The notes beneath the pieces were generated by a model. It was not told where the DNA came from. It did no database searches and worked only from the letters and a program-made list of their open reading frames with translations. This document shows positions 16,252-22,820 of a DNA stretch of 22,820 nucleotides, one piece after another. The DNA lies in NCBI GenBank assembly GCA_019314185.1, contig JAFCZU010000014.1, positions 1 through 22,820 of the forward strand, read 5' to 3'. Each line of letters begins with the position of its first letter. The stretch's first letter is position 1. The DNA comes from Deltaproteobacteria bacterium. Its GTDB lineage: Bacteria > Desulfobacterota > Desulfobacteria > Desulfobacterales > ETH-SRB1. The position numbers were made by a program, and so were the translations under genes.

Positions 16252-17490
16252 TTACATATTTTCAGCTATTGTAACAACTCTATCTCCAAGCATGTTCACA
16301 TAACTCCCCATTTCATTGTCGTACCAGCCATATATAACAGCTTGAGTTATTGGTATCCTGATAACCGTCTCTTCTGCGAGCGACAAGATGTCTTTTCCTA
16401 ATCCAGCTACTTTTTTTAGATCTATAGTTACGTTTGCCGTACGGGTATGGGTCTCATGTCCCTCGATAACGGTTGCGACAAGAGGCATGCCGATAATATC
16501 TTCTGAAACATTTTGTTTGTCTGTATATATAAGATATTTATTAGAGGCAGTAGATGCTGCCTGTTTGTATATATTGTTTATTACATCTCTTCTGATCAAT
16601 TCTCCGGACAATTCATCCTGAAGATTCAATACAAGAATAATCAGAGAGCCTGTGGTGGTAGGAATTCTAACCGACTCTGCGATGAATCCGATCTGTTCCA
16701 TTTCCGGGATAACAAGCCTGAGAGTGTTGGCAGCGCCGGTTGAAGTAAGAATAATGTTGTTTAATATACTCCTGCTTTTTCTCAAATCTGTTGCCCCTGT
16801 TTTAGGCATTCTGTCCAGAACCTGCTGTGACCCTGTAACGGCATGAACAGTAGCCATTGAAGCAGCCAGTATTTTCTTGGACCCGAAGAAATTGATAAGA
16901 GGTTTCATCATGTGGGCAAGGCAGGTAGTTGTGCAGGATGCATTTGATATAATTTTATGACGCCTGGGATCATAGTCGTTATCGTTTATGCCCATTACTG
17001 TTGTCACAGCATCATCCGGCATGGCAAGTCCTTTGTCCTTTATCTTAAATGGCGCTGAAACTATTATCTTTTCAACTCCTGACTCAAAATGTCCACGCAC
17101 AGCCCCTTTGGGTTGATCCGGAGGAAGTGTTGGATCGAGAAATTGCCCTGTAGTGTCAACAACTATTTTTACATTGTAATCTCTCCAGTTTATCTCAGCC
17201 GGATTTCTAAAAGATCTTAAGAACGTTACCTTTATTCCATCAATTGTCATGGAACCGTTTTTTTCATTCAGGTTATGAATAAAAGGCTCAGATTTATGGC
17301 CATACAGATATCCATGAAACAATCCGTAAGTTGAATCTCTTTCCACATAATGCGCTATATCCTCAAGTGATGTGCCAACCTTGCGGCCAATATTCACCAC
17401 AATTTCATCAAAATATTTGCGTCCGATATGGTGCCATAATGTAAGTTTTCCTATTCGGCCAAGTCCATTGATTCCAAGCTTTAATCCCAT
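16252..17490 (-). CDS. gap: Divergent glyceraldehyde-3-phosphate dehydrogenase
   Basis: The protein belongs to the phosphorylating GAPDH family, which interconverts glyceraldehyde-3-phosphate and 1,3-bisphosphoglycerate with NAD(P). The Rossmann start LGINGLGRIGKLTLW, SNASCTTTCLAH with catalytic Cys186, ATVHAVTGSQQ with His216, STGAANTLRLVIPE, RIPTTTGSLIILVL and the C-terminal IYGWYDNEMGSYVNML are recognisable. It is 412 residues, against about 335 for common GAPDHs. Additional sequence follows the first strand and surrounds KIKDKGLAMPDDAVTT. Key motifs deviate: SCTTN is SCTTT, and HAYTxDQ is HAVTGSQ. It may be a separate clade with changed cofactor or substrate preference. AAGGAG is well placed before ATG 17490. 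Confidence 0.85.
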   Translation of the reverse strand: MGLKLGINGLGRIGKLTLWHHIGRKYFDEIVVNIGRKVGTSLEDIAHYVERDSTYGLFHGYLYGHKSEPFIHNLNEKNGSMTIDGIKVTFLRSFRNPAEINWRDYNVKIVVDTTGQFLDPTLPPDQPKGAVRGHFESGVEKIIVSAPFKIKDKGLAMPDDAVTTVMGINDNDYDPRRHKIISNASCTTTCLAHMMKPLINFFGSKKILAASMATVHAVTGSQQVLDRMPKTGATDLRKSRSILNNIILTSTGAANTLRLVIPEMEQIGFIAESVRIPTTTGSLIILVLNLQDELSGELIRRDVINNIYKQAASTASNKYLIYTDKQNVSEDIIGMPLVATVIEGHETHTRTANVTIDLKKVAGLGKDILSLAEETVIRIPITQAVIYGWYDNEMGSYVNMLGDRVVTIAENM

Positions 17491-17519
17491 TTTCTTCTCC
17501 TTTCCGGATTAACTATCTG

Positions 17520-17538
17520 CAATCACAATTGATGATTG
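17520..17538. promoter_or_regulatory. Short dyad in the gap leader, possible operator
   Basis: CAATCA and TGATTG are perfect inverse arms around CAATTGA. The dyad lies about 30 bases upstream of the gap start, between the ribosome binding site and the AT-rich upstream region, a location suited to a repressor site. It may also be chance in AT-rich DNA. Confidence 0.25.
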
Positions 17539-17607
17539 TCGATTTGGGTAATAGTTTTGCTCTATCTTTTTTATAAAATTAATAGACAACAACTTACAAA
17601 CTCATTT

Positions 17608-17835
17608 TTACTACGAAACAGATAGGCAATTAAATTTGAAAATGGCTGACTGTTTGAACGCATTAGTGAGACTTAAGAAAAAACAGCCGATTATAAGACT
17701 ACTTTGGTATGATTTATTAATTTCGATTTACAAAATCAGTTTTGTTATGTTTTTGTATGCTGTTTTTTTCTTTAGTCTCACTTGTTGCGTGAGTTTCAGA
17801 CCTTTTCAAATTTAATTGTCTGTCTGCGGAGTAAT
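17608..17835. repeat. Long imperfect palindrome, about 228 bp, MITE-like
   Basis: The left arm 17608-17687 and right arm 17759-17835 are inverse copies of each other, enclosing a 71-bp AT-rich centre. The best-kept blocks are CAATTAAATTTGAAAA (in both arms) and the inner AGTGAGACT-AAGAAAAAA-CAGC block. The outer ends also pair (TTACTaCG with TTACTcCG). No clear target duplication or ORF is seen. It occupies most of the 405-bp gap between the dikinase-like gene and gap; the remainder of that gap shows nothing else apart from the dyad at 17520-17538. Confidence 0.7.
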
Positions 17836-17895
17836 TTAAATTATAAAACCAACTTTATTGGGTTTGTAAAATTTTGATTGAATATCTTCAATTCA

Positions 17896-20800
17896 TCAAT
17901 TTTCTTTCACTTTAATATAACCATGATAAACAGAACCTTCCCTGCCATCAATGCTTATTCGGTCTCCTGGTTTTAATGAAATTTTATTTAAAAGGCATCT
18001 TCTTTCCTTTTCATTACATGCAAGATCCGCACAGCCGACAACACATGTTTTTCCAAGTCGGTGAGCCACAACTGCTGCATGTGAAGTTAATCCTCCTCTG
18101 GCCGTGAGCATCCCGTCTGCGGCATAAATCTCACGGATGTCATCAGGAACAGTATCGCTTCGCACAAGAATTAAAGATGTATCCGGTTCAAGATTTCTAA
18201 ATTTATCAATTTCGTTTAGATCAAAAACCACACGTCCGCTCATAGCTCCGCCGCTGACACCGATCCCGTGTCCTAAATATTTATCATCTTTTACTGAGTC
18301 AGGATCAAAGATCAAAACCTTCTTTCTTTCTCTCATTACCATTTCCCTGGTTTGCAATAAATATAAATCTTTCATTAAAGGGCTCTCAAAGGTAAACTCT
18401 ATCTCCTGTGGACTCCACCCTTTTTTATAGATCAGGTCATTTGCCCAGTTTTTCAGGGCAGCGTAGATATCAGGGAAATGGCTTTCCATGGTTATATCGG
18501 TCTCTCTCATTTCAATATCCTGCTGAACAATAGAAATCGGCATTGTGTTGACCAGGCCCGAAACCACATCTTCGCCTTGATTCCCGAGTGTAAAGTCACC
18601 CCACAACCTTAGAATATCTCCTGACCATCTGGGATTATGGGTAAAAAATACACCTGAGCCCGACTGCTTGGAAATATTACCAAAAACCATTTTCTGAACA
18701 GTAACGGCTGTCCCCCAGTCATCCGATATACCAATTATTTTTCGATATATTTCAGCCTTGGATGATTCCCAGGAATTAAAGACAATTTTTATTGCCATAA
18801 ACAGTTGCTCGAAGGGGTTGTCAACAATATCGATGCCGGTATCATTGATCAGCGTTTTGTAAGTCAGCGCCACCTGTTTCATTTGTTCTCCGGAAAACTT
18901 TCTTTTATACGGAGCACCAAGTTTTTGCTTGAAATCACTTATAACCGCGTCAAAATCATCTCTTTCAATACCAAATGACATGCCGTAACACTGAAGAAAC
19001 CTGCGATAATTATCCCAGGCAAACCAGGCATTACCGGTTTGTATGGCAACGCCGGCTGTTATCTCTTCATTTATTCCAACATCAAGTAAAGTGTTCATCA
19101 TCCCCGGCTGCGAGATGGCGGAGCCGCTTCTTACAGAAAGAAGCAAAGGATTTCCTGCATCTCCAAGCACTTTTCCAGTAACCTTTTCCAGCCTGGATAG
19201 ATGACTGCTGATCTGTTCCCTGAATTTTTCTTCTGCCGGAGCATAGCTGTCAATTACCTTTCGAAAACGGAATGCTTCCGTAGTAACAATAAAACCCGGA
19301 GGAACCGGTAACCCATGTTTGTGCAGATTAACCAGATTAAACCCTTTGTTGCCGAGATGCATTATTCCGCCAATCATTTTATCCGGTCGGCATATAGACG
19401 TTATAGCCCGCTTTGGATCATAATTAAGAAGCAGGTGAAGTTTTTCTTTTGGTAATTTGTCAGATTGGCGGAAAAGGGTGTTAAGTATCCGGCTGACAAA
19501 CAGATCTAACTGCTGAAGCCCTGCTGAAAGAGCAATTTTTTCACGTAAAAAAATCTCTGATGCCCTGTGAGTTAGTTTTTCATGGTTAACCGCATTTTCC
19601 TGTGAAAGATATTTCGTCAAAAGACGATCAACAGATATTCCAGCTAAAACTCCGGTCAGATTCTGTCCGTGGATATTGTTAAAATAGTCGTTAATTATAT
19701 TTTTTACAGCTTGAGCAAATCCTTTAAAAATATCAATATATTGTGAAAAGGTAAAACCCCTTACCTCAAGCAGGTGTGTTAAAAGATCAAATTGCCGTTC
19801 AATTTCAAGCGACACTATTCCGTCCAGCTTCAATGCTTTATTGAAAAGTTCAAGCAGGTCATAAATTTGATAAAAAGTGGCTCTTGTTATTATACTGAGA
19901 TCAATTTTTTGAATCAGCTGCTCAAAAAGAACATTTACAACCGATTCTATTCGAAAAGTAAGCCCAAGTGAATCAAATTTCCTCTCGTGGTAACATCCAT
20001 ACATGGATGGTATGTCTACAGCAAAATGTCTTTTTTTATAAATATCTTCTCTGATTTCAAATGTTTTTTGAGATAAAATTATAGTTTTTAACAGCTCAAG
20101 ATACTCAAGCAGCATAACAAGCTTTTTCTGTAAATCAGGTTCAATTAGAGCTTTTTCTAACTTTTTAATATCCGGAAAGGCTTCGATCTTTAGCCGGGCA
20201 AAATAATTGTCTATTTCAATGCCTGTTTTTAAGCCAAAACTTAAATCATACTTTTGATGTAATAGTTTGTAAAATAATATAATAAGTTTTATTTTTTTTA
20301 GATCTTGATCAGATACTTCTGAAATATCGGTAAGGAGATGTTCCAGTTTTTTTTCTTCAATGGCAACAAAAGCATCAGGCAAATCCAGCCCTTTTTCATG
20401 AAGATGCAACATTATCCTGTGCAGGCCATCTATATATATTCCTCTATTATTAATTTGATCATAGATTCCCGCTGGAATAAAAGGCTTAAGAATATCCTTT
20501 TTTCCGGTTTGCCAGAAACTGAAGATAGCTTCAATAAAATCGATTATCAGACTGCTGCTTTCAACATGTCCCTGTTTTCTTAAAAAATGTATTAATACAT
20601 CTTTTCTGTGTGTGATTTCATCAAGGTCTGTCGAAATATCTCTTAATTTTCCTTCAGCCCCTATATCATTAAAATAAACAGGAAAAAGCTTTGCAAGCTG
20701 TTTGGCAAGATTATAAACAGGTTCTATATCGCTGTTTAAAAACCTGGTAATGTCACGAGGAAACAGGTCGGTGTCCTTGACAAAAACACCACAAAGAGAA

Positions 20801-21987
20801 AGATGGATTATAAGATATGAAAGAAGCCTGACAGACAATTTGGGGCTAAGCTCAATAAGCTCAAGCCATACTCTGATATTTTGGATATGAGCGCTGTTGA
20901 CTTTTATTTGCCAGTCGGCTCCAACACCTTCTATCATTGGTGTCTGAAAGCCCAGATCTATTGCCGCATCAATAAAAAAATTTACAAGATCAATTTCACC
21001 GGTTTTATATACACCTTTACCCATATTAAGAACGCAGTTTAAAACCGTGGCAGGAAACTTATCGGTCAGCTCGTTTAAAATGGAAAAGGTCTTTTGAATC
21101 AGTTTGCGGATATTTCTGTATTCTTCATATTCTATCAGCCAGGAAATGGTTCTGTTAATCTCTCTTAAAGTTTCCTTGTGAATAATCGACAGGTCAGGAG
21201 TTTCCATTATATGGAACAAAAATATAAGTTTTCTCCGGTTGCCCTGGATATTTGTTTTATCTGTTTCAAGAAGTTTTTGTGGAACCTGTCGGTATATTTC
21301 TACAACCCGGCTATATCCCGGCATTTTAAGAAGTTTTGTTAATACCCCTATTGATTCTGTATTTTTCTCCTGAACGATCCTGTTTAGGTTGCTTTTCAAT
21401 TCGACAAACCTGTTATGGGAGATATCTCTGAAAATCTCATCGCATTTAATGTTGTCGCAAATGTCACAAGCCTCTTTCTCAAACCAGGCATGAGGATCTT
21501 CCGTATTCAGCCAGATGGAATATGTATTCTCGAAATATTTCATCAGTAATAAATTAACAGCCTTAAAATCATGCATAACTTCAGATTCAGAGGCATTTTG
21601 CTGACATGCCTGCAACAGGGCTTCAGCCAGTCTTTTTATGTGATAGTAACTTTTTACAAACAAAAGGAAATATTCTTTTTTATAATTTCTGATATAATAA
21701 AATGAATTATTAATTACCGGTATAAACTTTTCGATTTCTTTATCCGAATCTTTTATTATTTTCTGCAGGAAAAGGAGAATATTATCAGCCGCATTTACTT
21801 TGATGGGAATTGAGCATTCTGATTCAATAGCGCTTGTAAAGATGTCAATAAAAAGTAAAGCGGCATCAGGCCCCTTTGGATGGTTTTTGAGGAGATGGAA
21901 ATAATCCAGGGAATAACTTCTTGCTTCCTGCACAATAAATCCCCAGTTTTTATAAGGATGCGAGAGTTCTTCCAAAAAAGTGTTCAA
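17896..21987 (-). CDS. PPDK-like ATP-grasp/phosphohistidine protein with large unknown N-terminal region
   Basis: The 1363-residue protein ends in two modules of pyruvate phosphate dikinase. The nucleotide-binding ATP-grasp (about 871-1210) shows HLGNKGFNLVNL, LPVPPGFIVTTEAF, LLLSVRSGSAISQPGMMNTL, GSGVFFTHNP, GNQGEDVVSG and EIEFTFESPL...LLQTRE. The swivelling domain (about 1220-1360) shows GVSGGAMSGRVVFD and LTARGGLTSHAAVVAHRLGK with phosphoacceptor His1303. It stops at GDRISIDGREGSVYHG, where PPDK would enter its PEP/pyruvate barrel; that barrel is absent. The first 870 residues are rich in leucine and predicted helix, and I recognise no family. It probably phosphorylates something other than pyruvate. 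The start is TTG 21987, the first possible codon after an in-frame TGA; the binding site is poor, and TTG five codons later is an alternative. Confidence 0.8.
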   Translation of the reverse strand: MNTFLEELSHPYKNWGFIVQEARSYSLDYFHLLKNHPKGPDAALLFIDIFTSAIESECSIPIKVNAADNILLFLQKIIKDSDKEIEKFIPVINNSFYYIRNYKKEYFLLFVKSYYHIKRLAEALLQACQQNASESEVMHDFKAVNLLLMKYFENTYSIWLNTEDPHAWFEKEACDICDNIKCDEIFRDISHNRFVELKSNLNRIVQEKNTESIGVLTKLLKMPGYSRVVEIYRQVPQKLLETDKTNIQGNRRKLIFLFHIMETPDLSIIHKETLREINRTISWLIEYEEYRNIRKLIQKTFSILNELTDKFPATVLNCVLNMGKGVYKTGEIDLVNFFIDAAIDLGFQTPMIEGVGADWQIKVNSAHIQNIRVWLELIELSPKLSVRLLSYLIIHLSLCGVFVKDTDLFPRDITRFLNSDIEPVYNLAKQLAKLFPVYFNDIGAEGKLRDISTDLDEITHRKDVLIHFLRKQGHVESSSLIIDFIEAIFSFWQTGKKDILKPFIPAGIYDQINNRGIYIDGLHRIMLHLHEKGLDLPDAFVAIEEKKLEHLLTDISEVSDQDLKKIKLIILFYKLLHQKYDLSFGLKTGIEIDNYFARLKIEAFPDIKKLEKALIEPDLQKKLVMLLEYLELLKTIILSQKTFEIREDIYKKRHFAVDIPSMYGCYHERKFDSLGLTFRIESVVNVLFEQLIQKIDLSIITRATFYQIYDLLELFNKALKLDGIVSLEIERQFDLLTHLLEVRGFTFSQYIDIFKGFAQAVKNIINDYFNNIHGQNLTGVLAGISVDRLLTKYLSQENAVNHEKLTHRASEIFLREKIALSAGLQQLDLFVSRILNTLFRQSDKLPKEKLHLLLNYDPKRAITSICRPDKMIGGIMHLGNKGFNLVNLHKHGLPVPPGFIVTTEAFRFRKVIDSYAPAEEKFREQISSHLSRLEKVTGKVLGDAGNPLLLSVRSGSAISQPGMMNTLLDVGINEEITAGVAIQTGNAWFAWDNYRRFLQCYGMSFGIERDDFDAVISDFKQKLGAPYKRKFSGEQMKQVALTYKTLINDTGIDIVDNPFEQLFMAIKIVFNSWESSKAEIYRKIIGISDDWGTAVTVQKMVFGNISKQSGSGVFFTHNPRWSGDILRLWGDFTLGNQGEDVVSGLVNTMPISIVQQDIEMRETDITMESHFPDIYAALKNWANDLIYKKGWSPQEIEFTFESPLMKDLYLLQTREMVMRERKKVLIFDPDSVKDDKYLGHGIGVSGGAMSGRVVFDLNEIDKFRNLEPDTSLILVRSDTVPDDIREIYAADGMLTARGGLTSHAAVVAHRLGKTCVVGCADLACNEKERRCLLNKISLKPGDRISIDGREGSVYHGYIKVKEN

Positions 21988-22045
21988 CCCTTCGTGATAT
22001 CAACATGATAGTCTGCCAGATTTATCTCAAGAGCTTTTGATTTCA

Positions 22046-22121
22046 TAATTCATAATTAAGGGATTGCGAATTTAGGAATTGAAGGTATTCTACTGTTTTT
22101 AATCCCTCAATCCCTCAATTT
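22046..22121 (-). repeat. Dispersed 76-bp intercistronic repeat, copy 2
   Basis: It is the inverted partner of 11861-11936 (71 of 76 identical). On the minus strand it begins within the last codon of the RACo-like gene, supplies the TGA stop at exactly the same repeat position as in copy 1, and fills the gap toward the dikinase-like gene. Confidence 0.85.
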
Positions 22122-22820
22122 CTCAATTCCTTCCGTGCTTCAAGGCGCTGTTTAATTTTTGGGAACCTGCTTATGTCCGTGTGGGGTAAAAAGAGTGAAG
22201 CCATATAATTGTTCATATAAGAAGCTGTTTCCGATAGCTCAAAGTTTGTCATCTTCCTGGTAATTTCCACAATGTCTTTTCTTATATGGTTTGCAAGACA
22301 GCAGATTGTCGCCCCAACAAGAGAACCGTTGCCGATATATGTAAATTTATCAAAATCTATTTCCGGCAGAAGACCTATTGTCATAGCCTTTTCCAGGTCT
22401 ATATAGCTTCCAAAACCCCCTGCCAGAACAATCCGATCAATATCATGAAAACCGATTCCAACTTCTTCAAGAAGGGTTATGCAGCCGCTGTATAAAGCGC
22501 CCTTTGCTCGAATAAGATTCTCAATATCCGGTTCAGTCAGCACAATATCTCTGTTAATCCCGGTTTCATCCGCCCAGGCAAGCACGTATTCATATATGCC
22601 GTCCTGCCTGCGTATCCGGTTTGTATCCAGGTCCCTGTTGAATTTCCCAAGGTTATCAATCACACCTGTTTCAAATAAAGAAGCTGTAATAATAATAAGT
22701 CCAGACCCGCATATGCCTTTGGGCCTTACATTTCCAACAGTAATATTCATCGGTTCCAACGTAAGAGGATCAATGGAAAAATCTTCTATTGCTCCGTCTA
22801 TTGCCCGCATTCCGAACTTA
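22115..22820 (-). CDS. RACo-like ASKHA-domain corrinoid reductive activator, C-terminal part
   Basis: The gene enters from beyond the right edge; about 235 C-terminal residues are present, and the ATG at 22810 is internal (KFGMRAIDGAIEDF reads through). PKGICGSGLIIITASLFETGVID, LIRAKGALYSGCITLLEEVGI, RIVLAGGFGSYIDLEKAMTIGLLPEI and YIGNGSLVGATICCL are the conserved blocks of the DUF4445/RACo group. Its full members carry an N-terminal 2Fe-2S ferredoxin domain and use ATP to reduce inactive Co(II) corrinoid proteins, for example the corrinoid iron-sulfur protein of the acetyl-CoA pathway or methyltransferase partners. The Fe-S part would lie outside the window. Its stop is provided by a dispersed repeat. 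The dikinase-like gene follows 127 bases on. Confidence 0.85.
   Translation of the reverse strand, partial: KFGMRAIDGAIEDFSIDPLTLEPMNITVGNVRPKGICGSGLIIITASLFETGVIDNLGKFNRDLDTNRIRRQDGIYEYVLAWADETGINRDIVLTEPDIENLIRAKGALYSGCITLLEEVGIGFHDIDRIVLAGGFGSYIDLEKAMTIGLLPEIDFDKFTYIGNGSLVGATICCLANHIRKDIVEITRKMTNFELSETASYMNNYMASLFLPHTDISRFPKIKQRLEARKELRN

Noticed and set aside
22115..22810. Complete gene starting at the ATG at 22810
   Set aside because: The frame is open to the window edge and the protein family has several hundred more N-terminal residues, so this is a 3' fragment.

Overview
The window is AT-rich bacterial chromosome, most likely from an anaerobic Gram-negative of the Desulfobacterota (sulfate-reducer or syntroph type). 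Supporting this are an LptE lipoprotein (outer membrane), a RACo-like corrinoid reductive activator (acetyl-CoA pathway or methyl transfer), an ApbE flavin transferase, the relic of a hydrogenase maturation gene (hypE), a large PAS/dCache hybrid sensor kinase, and the trmD-SPOUT methyltransferase-rplS-rnhB gene order. The species assignment is inference.

Layout. (1) 423-3725, + strand: leuS then lptE, preceded by a 208-bp miniature inverted-repeat element with a clear 7-bp target duplication. (2) 3726-4113: a gene-poor gap with an internally deleted four-helix-bundle gene between short inverted repeats, then the terminator of rpsT. (3) 4114-7890: rpsT (-), a metallo-beta-lactamase-fold hydrolase (+), and on the minus strand a hypE relic, apbE and hemL; hemL and the hydrolase overlap tail to tail. 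(4) 8170-13066, + strand: the translation block ffh-rpsP-khpA-rimM-trmD-SPOUT methyltransferase-rplS-rnhB, interrupted by two dispersed repeats. (5) 13032-17490, minus: a 1052-residue hybrid histidine kinase and a divergent GAPDH. (6) 17608-17835: a long imperfect palindrome. (7) 17896-22820, minus: a 1363-residue protein ending in a PPDK-like ATP-grasp and phosphohistidine module but lacking the PEP/pyruvate barrel, and the C-terminal part of a RACo-like protein cut by the window edge.

Functionally, most genes are housekeeping: tRNA charging and methylation, ribosomal proteins, ribosome assembly (RimM, KhpA), signal recognition particle, RNase HII, tetrapyrrole synthesis, LPS export. The least explained parts are the dikinase-like protein with its roughly 870-residue unrecognised N-terminal region, and the density of small dispersed repeats. 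At least four structurally different repeat types lie in gaps between genes; some supply stop codons or a ribosome binding site to their neighbours. No tRNA, rRNA, CRISPR array or intact transposase was seen.
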